Position numbers and translations under genes: made by a program. A DNA stretch of 64,000 nucleotides, taken from positions 62,001-126,000 of the forward strand of contig NZ_NFID01000008.1 in the NCBI RefSeq assembly GCF_002161595.1, written 5' to 3'. The stretch is from Gemmiger sp. An50. Lineage in GTDB: Bacteria > Bacillota > Clostridia > Oscillospirales > Ruminococcaceae. This document shows positions 51,349-59,869 of the stretch, one piece after another (position 1 is the first letter of the stretch; every line of letters begins with the position of its first letter). The notes under the pieces are model-generated. The model had not been told where the DNA came from and searched no databases. It saw nothing but the letters and a program-made list of their open reading frames with translations.

Positions 51349-52251
51349 TCACCGGGCGATGCGCGCCGCCAGCAGGGTGAGCAGCAGCTTCTGGTTCAGA
51401 TTTCGGTTCATATTCTGCAGCGCCTCGCCGCACTGACTGGCGGTGCGTGCCGCCTGATGGGCGCTCATACCAAAGCGCCCGGCCCCCGCCAGCTCGGCGG
51501 CGGCCACGCTGGCCAGGTCCGCCAGCAGCCGGGCCGCGGCAGGCTTATCCTTTTCGTATCCGGCCAAAAGCTGCATCAGCCGGTACCGGTCGCCCTTTGC
51601 CACTGCCTGGGCCAGCTGGCAGGCAGTCTCAAAGCTCTGAACCGCCTGGGGCTCCCGCGCGGCGGCCGCAGCCCGGCCGATGTGGCCGTCATACACCGCA
51701 GCCAGCAGCTCCGGGTCCTTGCAGTCGGGGCAGTGCTCCTGCAGCCACTCCACGCATTCCTGCCGGGTGACCGGAGCGATGGGATAGATGGCGCACCGGC
51801 TGCGGATGGTGGGCAGCACCGCCGCCGCACTGGTGGCGGTGAGCACGAACAGTACGCCCTCCGGGGGCTCCTCCAGCACCTTCAGCAGCGCGTTGGCGCT
51901 GGAGGCGTTCATCTTCTGGGCGCCGTAAAAGATCACCACGCGCCCGTTGGCGGACAGCGCGGTCTCGAACACCTTGCGGCGCACCTGGCGCACCGCGTCG
52001 ATGCGGATCTCGCCGGAAGCGCCTTCGCCTCGCACCTCGATGCACTCAGCAGCCCGGCCTTCCAGCACGGCGTTTGCCTGCGGGTCTCCCTCGGGGTAGA
52101 GGTAGTCGGCGGCGAGGCACCGGGCGGCAAAACCGGAACCGCAGCCCGCCTCGCCGCACAGCAAAACACTATGAGAAAGCCGCCCTGCGCGCAGGGCGGC
52201 CTGCAAACTTTCTTTCAGGGCCTGGTTGCCCCGAAACGCATCCAGCATCAC
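51349..52251 (-). CDS. holB: DNA polymerase III delta-prime subunit (clamp loader)
   Basis: A 300-residue clamp-loader subunit: FRGNQALKESLQAALRAGRL, the NASSANALLKVLEEPPEGV helix, TIRSRCAIYPI with the SRC motif, and a helical C-terminus ending LLTLLAARIAR. The Walker A position reads GEAGCGSGF, without lysine, and no zinc-ribbon cysteine set is present, so it should not hydrolyse ATP. It overlaps darA by ATGA. Confidence 0.9.
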   Translation of the reverse strand: MMLDAFRGNQALKESLQAALRAGRLSHSVLLCGEAGCGSGFAARCLAADYLYPEGDPQANAVLEGRAAECIEVRGEGASGEIRIDAVRQVRRKVFETALSANGRVVIFYGAQKMNASSANALLKVLEEPPEGVLFVLTATSAAAVLPTIRSRCAIYPIAPVTRQECVEWLQEHCPDCKDPELLAAVYDGHIGRAAAAAREPQAVQSFETACQLAQAVAKGDRYRLMQLLAGYEKDKPAAARLLADLASVAAAELAGAGRFGMSAHQAARTASQCGEALQNMNRNLNQKLLLTLLAARIAR

Positions 52252-52571
52252 AGCTTTTCGAAGCGCTCCACGTTGGTCACAAAGACGGTGGCGCCGCCCA
52301 CGGTGACCTGCAGCGGATAAGCAGTGGCCACACCGATGCCGTAGCTGGCGGTGCTGGGCACAACCTCAGTGCGCTGCTTGCAGCACTTGGAGATCAGGCC
52401 GATGCACTCGTCCACCTTCTCGTCGTCGGTACCGATCATCAGGGTCATATTGCCCGCCATCAGAAATCCGCCGGTGGTGGACAAACGGGTAACGGAAAAA
52501 CCAGCCTTGATGAGCTCGTTACAAACGTTCTTGGAGTCCTCTTTATTTACAATGGCAGTGATCATTTTCAT
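52248..52571 (-). CDS. darA: Cyclic di-AMP receptor, PII-like (DarA/PstA, formerly YaaQ)
   Basis: A 107-residue PII-like protein: MKMITAIVNKEDSKNVCNEL, STTGGFLMAGNMTLMIGTDD and a C-terminal VTVGGATVFVTNVERFEKL match DarA. It binds cyclic di-AMP and is thought to relay it to potassium or carbon metabolism. The gene is followed by holB and ricT, the same order as yaaQ-(yaaR)-holB-yaaT in Bacillus. Confidence 0.95.
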   Translation of the reverse strand: MKMITAIVNKEDSKNVCNELIKAGFSVTRLSTTGGFLMAGNMTLMIGTDDEKVDECIGLISKCCKQRTEVVPSTASYGIGVATAYPLQVTVGGATVFVTNVERFEKL

Positions 52572-52712
52572 AACAGCAGTTCCCCTTTCGGCAGGCCCGC
52601 GCGTTTTGTTTGAGCGAAGGTTCCGCCCAGCGCATAAAATATAAGCCTGTTTTTCTAATTATAGCACGCCCGTCTTCAAATTGCCACAAAGCGGCCTCAG
52701 TTTTTGCCGCTT

Positions 52713-53363
52713 TTATTGCCGCCACTGGTTCTGCCAGGCCTTGCGGCGGCGGTAATCGGTGACCTTTTGGCGCAGCCGGCCGATGCCGCCCTTGCCAAAG
52801 AAGATCCAGAAGCCCAGAAGCCCCGCCAGCATGGCCAGCTTCTGGCCAAGGGGCGCGGTGATCCACTGGAACAGGTACAGCGCCGCGGAGATCCAGCCCA
52901 GCCATTTTACCTTGACCGGCAGCACAAAGAACAGCAACAACTGGGTTTCCGGGTAAAGGTAGGCAAAGGCGAAGAACAGGGAATAGTACAGCGCCGTATT
53001 CCCGGCCGAGCCGGTGATCAAACAGCCCAGCCAGGCGCCCACGATGCCGAGCAGGAAATAGACCGTGAACTTGAAACTTCCCCAGGTTCGTTCCAACGCG
53101 GAACCCAGCCAATACAGCAGATAGATCTCCAGCGCCACATAGATGGGGTTGGTGGTCAGCGGGGGAAGAAACACAAAGCTCACCAGCCGCCACACCTGAC
53201 CGGCAAACAGCCCGCTCCGGTTCAGGGACAACAGAAAATAAAGCGGATAATATGCAAACATGATCACCAGCCAGACAATGGCCTGACCGGCCGCCACATA
53301 AAGCATCAGATTCGGGATACCGAAACGGCCAAAGCGCCGCTCCAATTTATAAAGCCAATTCAT
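52713..53363 (-). CDS. Rhomboid-like polytopic membrane protein without catalytic serine
   Basis: A 216-residue protein with five or six membrane segments. The region RLVSFVFLPPLTTNPIYVAL, then YWLGSALERTWGSFKFTVYF resembles the start of rhomboid-like folds. The position where rhomboids have GxSG reads TGSAGNTALYYS, so proteolysis is unlikely. Function unknown. It is separate from the darA operon, with a 140-base gap. Confidence 0.65.
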   Translation of the reverse strand: MNWLYKLERRFGRFGIPNLMLYVAAGQAIVWLVIMFAYYPLYFLLSLNRSGLFAGQVWRLVSFVFLPPLTTNPIYVALEIYLLYWLGSALERTWGSFKFTVYFLLGIVGAWLGCLITGSAGNTALYYSLFFAFAYLYPETQLLLFFVLPVKVKWLGWISAALYLFQWITAPLGQKLAMLAGLLGFWIFFGKGGIGRLRQKVTDYRRRKAWQNQWRQ

Positions 53364-53830
53364 CCGCGCAGCACGCTCCTTTTTGCTCAGTTTCGTTTAC
53401 TTTACCAGAAAATAATCCATTTGAAAAGCCTTTTGAGGCGAATGATTTGTTTTTGTTGTATGAACGCCCGTTGAAAAGTTTTCAACGTTTTCCACCGAGA
53501 TTCCAACATTCCCCGCCTGGTTATTCAACGAAACGTTGAACTTAACGGTGTTTTCCACGCGTTTTGTTGAAAACTCAGGGCTTTTCACCGGGTTTTAAAC
53601 ACTTTCAACATACTTTTCAACACACACTTGGAAAACTCTTCGTATAACCAGTGGGGAAAACTATGTTTATTTTTTGATGAAAATTCACTTTCTGGTCTTA
53701 TGGAATGGATTTTTCGCGCAATTTCGAGTGAAAAAGGGATTTTTTTCCTGTGAAAAAACGAGGCTGCCATCCCTGGCGGAACAGCAGCCTGCATTCCCGG
53801 AAAAAAGGGAACTTTCGTCTTTATTTTTTG
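53364..53830. other. A+T-rich intergenic region with a cluster of DnaA-box-like motifs
   Basis: No gene found. Between 53469 and 53665 at least ten TTTTC(A/C)AC-type motifs occur on both strands. Examples are 53479-53486, 53488-53496, 53551-53558, 53566-53574 (reverse) and 53614-53622. Two are arranged as palindromes: CGTTGAAAAGTTTTCAACG at 53469-53487 and TTCAACG-AAA-CGTTGAA at 53524-53540. They approach the DnaA-box pattern TTWTNCACA. Weak evidence for a replication-related or regulatory region. Confidence 0.35.
53752..53790 (-). terminator. Terminator after the YitT-type gene
   Basis: On the minus strand AGGCTGC (53784-53790) pairs with GCAGCCT (53761-53767), followed by CGTTTTTTC. Confidence 0.75.
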
Positions 53831-53833
53831 TCT

Positions 53834-54697
53834 TCAGTGCTTTTCTTCCAGCGCATGGAAGCCTTCTCCGAAGACCTCGTTTGCCTCGCAGATCATCACC
53901 ATGGCCCGGGGGTCTACCCGATGGGCCGCCTGACGCACCTTGAACACCTCATTGTTGGAGCAGGCACACAGGACCATGTCCTTTTTCGCGCCGGAATAGC
54001 TGCCGGTCACGTCCACCAGAGTGGCGCCGCGCTCCACCGCCCGGTCGATCTCCTTGGCCACCTCACGGCCGTAATCGGTGATGATCATGGCCAGCTTGCC
54101 GCTGCCCGCGCCGTACATGATCTTTTCCATCACGATGGTGAGGGCAAACACAGAGATCATACCATACAGCGCCGAGTCGATGTCACCGAAGGCGGGAACG
54201 CCCAGAAAGATGATGACTGCGTCCATGATCATGCTGATCTGCCCAAAACTGAAGTGGGGCGCCTTGCGCTTGGCTGCATGGATCAGGAAATCCGCACCGC
54301 CGGTGGAGGAGTTGCGCATATAGATGATGGCAAGGCCCGCGCCCATCAGAATGCCGCTGAATACCGCCGCCAGCAGACGGTTGCTGTCGTAAACAGGGAA
54401 GCGGGGCAGGATGCCGTCGATGATAATGGTGCTGATGATCATGGTACGCAGGCTTTTCAAAAAGAATCGCCGGCCCAAAATGCGGAAGGTACCCAGAATG
54501 ATGGGGATGTTCAGCACCAGGGTCATGGTACCGATGGGCAGGCCGGTGAGAAAGTTGATGATCAGCGCCAGACCCGAAAGGCCGCCGGGTGCGAATCCGC
54601 CCTTTGCCGCAAAGGTGTACACACCCACGCCGAACAGAATGCTGCCCACAGTTTCAAACAGCACATCCATCAAGAATTCCTTGCGTTTTTCCGTCAC
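53834..54697 (-). CDS. YitT-family membrane protein (DUF161/DUF2179)
   Basis: A 287-residue protein with five or six membrane helices (FGVGVYTFAAKGGFAPGGLS, FLTGLPIGTMTLVLNIPIIL) and a C-terminal cytoplasmic DUF2179 domain (GREVAKEIDRAVERGATLVD, NEVFKVRQAAHRVDPRAMVM). Transport substrate unknown. I place the start at a GTG (VTEKRKEFLMDV) because AGGAGG lies eight bases upstream and the length is then normal. The leader has a terminator-like hairpin. Confidence 0.88.
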   Translation of the reverse strand: MTEKRKEFLMDVLFETVGSILFGVGVYTFAAKGGFAPGGLSGLALIINFLTGLPIGTMTLVLNIPIILGTFRILGRRFFLKSLRTMIISTIIIDGILPRFPVYDSNRLLAAVFSGILMGAGLAIIYMRNSSTGGADFLIHAAKRKAPHFSFGQISMIMDAVIIFLGVPAFGDIDSALYGMISVFALTIVMEKIMYGAGSGKLAMIITDYGREVAKEIDRAVERGATLVDVTGSYSGAKKDMVLCACSNNEVFKVRQAAHRVDPRAMVMICEANEVFGEGFHALEEKH

Positions 54698-54767
54698 ACT
54701 GATTTCCTCCTTCAAACCGACGCAGGGGAAACTCTTGCACATCGCCCCGGGCGCCGGATAAAACAAA

Positions 54768-54822
54768 AACGGCTTTTTTCACAACAACGCTTTGCTCAAA
54801 CGCTTTGCTCAAAAAGCCGTTA
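54768..54822 (-). promoter_or_regulatory. Terminator-like hairpin in the YitT-gene leader
   Basis: On the minus strand AACGGCTTTTT (54812-54822) pairs with AAAAAAGCCGTT, followed by TTTGTTTT. The loop contains a direct repeat TTTGAGCAAAGCG. It lies after the promoter at 54838-54866 and before the start codon, as an attenuator would. Confidence 0.5.
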
Positions 54823-54837
54823 TCTTTTCCTACTTTT

Positions 54838-54866
54838 ATTATAGCCGAAACCGGACCAAAAGGCAA
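54838..54866 (-). promoter_or_regulatory. Promoter of the YitT-type gene
   Basis: Leftward -35 TTGCCT (54861-54866), 17-base spacer, consensus -10 TATAAT (54838-54843). Confidence 0.7.
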
Positions 54867-54897
54867 AAATTCTTTTGTAAAAACATGGGAAAAGCAG

Positions 54898-54937
54898 AAA
54901 AAAGCGCCCCCGCACTGTGCGCACAGTGCGGGGGCGC
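54898..54937 (-). terminator. Terminator after nifJ
   Basis: Perfect 17-bp palindromic stem (54904-54920 with 54921-54937, starting GCGCCCCCGCACTGTGC), followed on the minus strand by a T-run. Confidence 0.88.
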
Positions 54938-54975
54938 AGGTTCAGCATATCATGCCGTGACCCTTGCGGGGAGGA

Positions 54976-57900
54976 TTACTCCTCGGTGGAGTACAGCTTA
55001 ACCAGCTTCTGCAGGTAAGCGTAGCGCTCCTTAGCCTTCTTGTCGGCCAGATCGAACAGCTCTTCAGCACGCTCGGGGAAGGCCAGCTTCAGGCGGCTGT
55101 AACGGGTCTCGTTGGAGATGAACTCCTTGTAATCCGCGGTAGCAGGCTTGGAGTCCAGGGTGAAGGGGTTTTTGCCTTCGGCCTTCTTGCGAGGATCGAA
55201 GCGGAACATGTTCCAGTAGCCAGCAGCCACGGCCTTCTTCATCTCGGCCTGGCAGTTGGTCATACCGCCCTTAACACCGTGCATCTCGCAGGGAGCGTAG
55301 CCGATGACCAGAGAAGGACCATGGTAGCTCTCGGCCTCGGTCAGAGCCTTGATGGTCTGGTTCATGTCGGCGCCCATGGCGATCTGAGCAACGTAAACGT
55401 AGCCGTAGCTCATAGCGATCTCGCTCAGGCTCTTCTTGCCGATGGCCTTACCGGCGGCTGCGAACTGAGCAACCTGACCGATCTGGCTGGCCTTAGAAGC
55501 CTGTCCGCCGGTGTTGGAGTAAACCTCGGTGTCGAAGACCATCACGTTGACGTCCTCACCGGAAGCCAGCACGTGGTCCAGACCGCCGAAGCCGATGTCG
55601 TAAGCCCAGCCGTCGCCGCCGAAGATCCACACGCTCTTCTTGGAGAGGTAGTTCTTCTTGGGCAGGATAGCCTGGCTGTACTGGCAATCGGGCTCAGCCT
55701 CCAGCAGAGCAACCAGCTTCTTGGTGGCTTCGGCGTTGGCCTTGCCGTCCTCGTAGGTGGCGAAGTACTCTTCGATGGCAGCCTTCTTGTCGGGGTTGGT
55801 GGTAGCCTCAGCCAGCTCATGCAGCTTGGCAGCCAGAGACTCGCGGATCACCTTCTGGCCCAGGTACATGCCCAGACCGTGCTCGGCGTTGTCCTCGAAC
55901 AGGCTGTTGGCCCAAGCGGGACCGAAGCCGGACTCCTTGTTGGTGGTGTACGGAGAGGTAGCAGCGGGGCCGCCCCAGATGGAAGAACAACCGGTAGCGT
56001 TGGAGATGTACATACGCTCGCCGAACAGCTGAGTGATCAGGCGGCCGTAAGCGGTCTCGGCACAGCCGGCGCAGCTGCCGGAGAACTCCAGCAGAGGCTG
56101 GTTGAACTGGCTGCCCTTCACGGTGGTCTCAGCCATCATGCCGTCCTTCTTGCGGATGTTCTCAACACAGTAGTTGAACACATCCTGCTGAGCGGCCTGG
56201 CTCTCCTGAGGCACCATGGTCAGAGCCTTGGTGGGAGCGGGGCAGACGTTTACGCAAACGCCGCAGCCCATGCAGTCCAGAGGAGAAACGGTCATGGCGA
56301 ACTTGTAGTTCTCGCAGCCCTTGCCGGTCATCTTCTTGCTCTTCAGAGCCTCGGGAGCGTTGGCAACCTCCTCGTCGGTCAGAGCGAAGGGACGGATGGT
56401 GGCATGGGGGCAAACGTAAGCACACTGGTTGCACTGGATGCAGTTGTCGGGATTCCACTCGGGAACCATCACGGCAACACCGCGCTTCTCGTAAGCAGCA
56501 GCGCCCTGAGCGAACTGGCCGTCCACGTAATCCACGAAGGCGGAAACAGGCAGGCTGTCGCCGTCCATCTTGGCAACGGGCTCCATGATGTTCTTGACCA
56601 TCTTCACGGTGTCGGCATTGCCGGCCAGAGCAGCATCGTTGGCCTCGTCCACAGCGTTGGCCCAGTCAGCGGGAACCTCAACCTTGTGGTAGGCGTCGAA
56701 GCCGGCGTCGATGGCCTTCCAGTTCATCTCAACGATGGCCTGGCCCTTCTTGGCGAAGGTCTTCTCGGCAGCCTGCTTCATGTACTTGATGGCATCCTCG
56801 CGGGGCAGAACACCGGCCAGAGCGAAGAAAGCGGACTGCAGGATGGTGTTGGTGCGCTTGCCCAGACCGATCTCAACAGCCTTGTCGATGGCGTTGATGG
56901 TGTACAGCTGGATGTTGTTGTTGGCGATGTAGCGCTTGGACTCAGCGGGCATATGGTGAGCCAGCTCTTCGTCGCTCCACTGGCAGTTGATCATGAACAC
57001 GCCGCCGGGCTTTACGTCCTGAACCATCTTGTAGCCCTTAACAACGTAGCTGGGGTTGTGGCAGGCCACGAAGTCAGCCTTGTTGATGTAGTAGGGGCTC
57101 TTGATGGGCTTGTCGCCGAAGCGCAGGTGGCTGATGGTCACGCCGCCGGTCTTCTTGGAGTCGTACTGGAAGTAAGCCTGGATGTACTTGTCGGTGTGGT
57201 CACCGATGATCTTGGTGCTGTTCTTGTTCGCACCAACGGTGCCGTCGCCGCCCAGACCCCAGAACTTGCACTCCTTGGTGCCTTCTGCAGCGGTGTTGGG
57301 AGCGGGCTTCTCTTCCAGGCTCAGGTTGGTCACGTCGTCCACGATGCCCAGAGTGAAGCGGGCCTTGGGAGCGTCCTTAGCCAGCTCGTCGTATACGGCG
57401 AACACGCTGGCAGGAGGAGTATCCTTGGAACCCAGACCGTAACGGCCGCCCACAACGGTAGCGGTGTTGCCAGCCTCACGCAGAGCAGCAACAACGTCCA
57501 GGTACAGGGGCTCGCCCAGGCTGCCGGGCTCCTTGGTGCGATCCAGCACAGCGATCTTCTTCGCGGTAGCGGGGATGGCAGCCAGCAGCTTCTCAGCAAC
57601 GAAGGGACGGTACAGGCGAACCTTTACCAGGCCGACCTTCTCGCCCTTGGCGGTCAGGTAATCGATAACTTCCTCGGCTACGTCGCAGATGGAGCCCATG
57701 GCTACGATCACGCGCTCAGCGTCGGCAGCGCCGTAGTAGTTGAACAGCTGGTAATCGGTGCCCAGCTTCTCGTTGACCTTGGCCATGTACTTCTCAACCA
57801 CAGCGGGCAGAGCGTCGTAGTACTTGTTGCAGGCCTCACGATGCTGGAAGAAGATGTCGCCGTTCTCGTGAGAACCGCGCATGGAGGGATGCTCGGGGTT

Positions 57901-58524
57901 CAGAGCGTGGGCGCGGAACTCGTTGATGGCGTCCCAGTTGACCATCTCAGCCAGATCGGCGTAGTCCCACTTCTCGATCTTCTGGATCTCGTGGGAGGTA
58001 CGGAAGCCGTCGAAGAAGTTGATGAAGGGAACGCGGCCCTCGATGGCAGCCAGATGGGCTACAGCGGCCAGATCCATAACTTCCTGAGGATTGGTCTCAG
58101 CCAGCATGGCGAAACCGGTCTGACGGCAGGCGTAAACGTCGCTGTGATCACCGAAGATGTTCAGAGCGTGGCTGGCCACACAACGGGCAGACACGTGGAA
58201 CACGCTGGGCAGCAGCTCGCCGGCGATCTTGTACATGTTGGGGATCATCAGCAGCAGGCCCTGAGAAGCGGTGAAGGTGGTGGTCATAGCACCGGCAGCC
58301 AGGCTGCCGTGTACAGCGCCGGCGGCGCCGGCCTCGGACTGCATCTCCATTACCTTAACCTGGGTACCGAAGATGTTTTTGCGGCCGGCAGCGGACCACT
58401 GGTCCACGTAGTCGGCCATGGGGCTAGACGGGGTGATGGGGTAGATAGCAGCAACTTCGCTGAACGCATACGCTACGTGAGCGGCAGCGGTGTTGCCATC
58501 CATAGACTGTTTTGCTCTAGGCAT
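54976..58524 (-). CDS. nifJ: Pyruvate:ferredoxin (flavodoxin) oxidoreductase
   Basis: An 1182-residue single-chain enzyme that oxidises pyruvate to acetyl-CoA and CO2 and reduces ferredoxin. Domains in order: N-terminal pyrimidine-binding part (ITPSSPMADYVDQW), CoA/transketolase-like domain, ferredoxin domain with CIQCNQCAYVCP (about 695) and CMGCGVCVNVCP (about 750), and C-terminal TPP domain with GDGWAYDIGFGGLDH (about 970) and NTGGQASKA. Length is standard. GGAGGAAGAAAA precedes the start. It is the central fermentative enzyme here and a likely partner of the ferredoxin at 50.1 kb. Confidence 0.96.
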   Translation of the reverse strand: MPRAKQSMDGNTAAAHVAYAFSEVAAIYPITPSSPMADYVDQWSAAGRKNIFGTQVKVMEMQSEAGAAGAVHGSLAAGAMTTTFTASQGLLLMIPNMYKIAGELLPSVFHVSARCVASHALNIFGDHSDVYACRQTGFAMLAETNPQEVMDLAAVAHLAAIEGRVPFINFFDGFRTSHEIQKIEKWDYADLAEMVNWDAINEFRAHALNPEHPSMRGSHENGDIFFQHREACNKYYDALPAVVEKYMAKVNEKLGTDYQLFNYYGAADAERVIVAMGSICDVAEEVIDYLTAKGEKVGLVKVRLYRPFVAEKLLAAIPATAKKIAVLDRTKEPGSLGEPLYLDVVAALREAGNTATVVGGRYGLGSKDTPPASVFAVYDELAKDAPKARFTLGIVDDVTNLSLEEKPAPNTAAEGTKECKFWGLGGDGTVGANKNSTKIIGDHTDKYIQAYFQYDSKKTGGVTISHLRFGDKPIKSPYYINKADFVACHNPSYVVKGYKMVQDVKPGGVFMINCQWSDEELAHHMPAESKRYIANNNIQLYTINAIDKAVEIGLGKRTNTILQSAFFALAGVLPREDAIKYMKQAAEKTFAKKGQAIVEMNWKAIDAGFDAYHKVEVPADWANAVDEANDAALAGNADTVKMVKNIMEPVAKMDGDSLPVSAFVDYVDGQFAQGAAAYEKRGVAVMVPEWNPDNCIQCNQCAYVCPHATIRPFALTDEEVANAPEALKSKKMTGKGCENYKFAMTVSPLDCMGCGVCVNVCPAPTKALTMVPQESQAAQQDVFNYCVENIRKKDGMMAETTVKGSQFNQPLLEFSGSCAGCAETAYGRLITQLFGERMYISNATGCSSIWGGPAATSPYTTNKESGFGPAWANSLFEDNAEHGLGMYLGQKVIRESLAAKLHELAEATTNPDKKAAIEEYFATYEDGKANAEATKKLVALLEAEPDCQYSQAILPKKNYLSKKSVWIFGGDGWAYDIGFGGLDHVLASGEDVNVMVFDTEVYSNTGGQASKASQIGQVAQFAAAGKAIGKKSLSEIAMSYGYVYVAQIAMGADMNQTIKALTEAESYHGPSLVIGYAPCEMHGVKGGMTNCQAEMKKAVAAGYWNMFRFDPRKKAEGKNPFTLDSKPATADYKEFISNETRYSRLKLAFPERAEELFDLADKKAKERYAYLQKLVKLYSTEE

Positions 58525-58602
58525 TTTTCTTCCTCCATAACAATTCAGTATTTAACGTCCTGGCCCCGGGGATCGGGGGAATGGGCGCTATTACTTAACT
58601 AT

Positions 58603-58631
58603 ATTCTAGCAAATCAAAATGGCAAAGTAAA
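58603..58631 (-). promoter_or_regulatory. nifJ promoter
   Basis: Leftward -35 TTTACT (58626-58631), 17-base spacer, -10 TAGAAT (58603-58608), about 80 bases upstream of the start codon. Confidence 0.65.
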
Positions 58632-58750
58632 CTATTTTCGGGCAGCTTTTTCGGTCAGATTCGGTTTTTATCCTTGCATTTTCGCCCCCCTGCACAGGGC
58701 GTTCCGCCCATTTTTTTACAAAAGCTTCATCCGGCCCCGGCCGGGTCTCG

Positions 58751-58779
58751 TTGACAAGGGGTTTTGATTGCTTTAATAT
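58751..58779 (+). promoter_or_regulatory. Promoter of the CorC-like/Nudix operon
   Basis: -35 TTGACA (58751-58756), 17-base spacer, -10 TAATAT (58774-58779), about 90 bases before the start codon. Confidence 0.75.
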
Positions 58780-58873
58780 GGTAATTGACCGGTTTTCGCG
58801 CCGCCTGGTACGGGCCGGAAAAACCGGGCCGCGGCCCTTTGGAAGACCGCCCCGAAAAAAGGAGTTTTGAACG

Positions 58874-59866
58874 ATGGATACCCCGGGTGTTTTTCCCGGC
58901 TTTTCCAGCCTCGCCGCCCTTTTGGTGTGCTGCGCGGTGGGGCTTTTGCTGCTGGCCGCCGGTCTTCTGGGCGGCTGGGCCGCCGCCAAAAAGGAAATGC
59001 GGCTGCCCGGCTGGCTTTCCCGCCTGCTGGCCCCGGCCGGGCTGGGCAACGACGAGACGGTAACCGAGGAGGACCTGTTCGAGCTGGTGGACGACGCGGA
59101 CGAACAGGACCTGATCGACACCGCCCAGAAAACCATGATCACCAACATCTTCGACCTGTCCGACGTAACCGCGGGCGACGTGATGACCCACCGCACCGAC
59201 ATGAACGCGGTGAATGAGCACGCCTCCTGCCGGGAGGCGGTGGAGCTGGCCCTTTCCACCGGCAACAGCCGACTGCCGGTCTACCGCAAAAGCCTGGACA
59301 ATGTGACCGGCATTCTGTACGTGAAGGATCTGCTGCGGCTGTTCGACGACCCCGGCGTACTGGAACGGCAGGTGAGCGAGTTCGCCCGCAAGGCCATGTA
59401 TGTGCCGGAGAGCCGCCCCGCCGGTGAGCTGATGATGGACTTCAAAAAGCAGCACACCATGATGGCCATTGTGGTGGACGAATACGGCGGCACCGCCGGG
59501 CTCGTGACCATGGAGGACATCCTGGAGGAGATCGTGGGCGACATTCAGGACGAGTACGACACCGAGGAAGCCGAGCTGACCCCCTGCGAGGGCGGCTTTG
59601 TGGCGGACGGCGCGCTGGATCTGGAGGACGTGTTCGAGGCCTTCGGCATGGAGTGCCCCGAGCGCACCGACGAAGAGGAGTTCGACACGGTGGGCGGTCT
59701 GATCGCCGACCGGCTGGGCCGCATTCCGGAGAATGGCGAGCAGGCCAGCGCCCAGTGGGGCGGGCTGTGCTTCACCTGCCTGGAAGTGCGGGAGCGGCGC
59801 ATCCAGCGTGTGCGCTGCACCCGGGTGGAATCCCCTGAAACTGAAAACGAGGAAAAGGAGCGTTGA
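58874..59866 (+). CDS. CBS-pair / CorC_HlyC domain protein with one membrane helix
   Basis: A 330-residue protein. A single N-terminal hydrophobic segment (about 13-37) replaces the four-helix DUF21 domain of full-length CorC/YfjD relatives. Then come a cytoplasmic CBS pair (VTAGDVMTHRTDMNAVNEHA to GTAGLVTMEDILEEIVGDIQ, about 100-235) and a CorC_HlyC domain (DEEEFDTVGGLIADRLGRIP). This family acts in Mg2+/Co2+ efflux or its regulation. AAAAAAGGAGTTTTGAACG precedes the start. The Nudix gene follows three bases after its stop. Confidence 0.88.
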   Translation: MDTPGVFPGFSSLAALLVCCAVGLLLLAAGLLGGWAAAKKEMRLPGWLSRLLAPAGLGNDETVTEEDLFELVDDADEQDLIDTAQKTMITNIFDLSDVTAGDVMTHRTDMNAVNEHASCREAVELALSTGNSRLPVYRKSLDNVTGILYVKDLLRLFDDPGVLERQVSEFARKAMYVPESRPAGELMMDFKKQHTMMAIVVDEYGGTAGLVTMEDILEEIVGDIQDEYDTEEAELTPCEGGFVADGALDLEDVFEAFGMECPERTDEEEFDTVGGLIADRLGRIPENGEQASAQWGGLCFTCLEVRERRIQRVRCTRVESPETENEEKER

Positions 59867-59869
59867 ACC

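Noticed and set aside
53397-53588. Small protein in the motif-rich gap after the rhomboid-like gene
   Set aside because: Its residues simply translate the repeated GTTGAAAAC/GTGGAAAAC motifs and there is no ribosome-binding site.
54698-54765. Fluoride riboswitch in the YitT leader
   Set aside because: A GGGGCGATG string is present, but the downstream conserved elements of the class are missing.
54964-58767. Very long open frame opposite nifJ (over 1200 codons) and similar long frames opposite hppA, the oppA genes and fruA
   Set aside because: They mirror strongly coding genes on the other strand in G+C-rich DNA; composition is Gly/Val/His-rich and no ribosome-binding site or family feature supports them.
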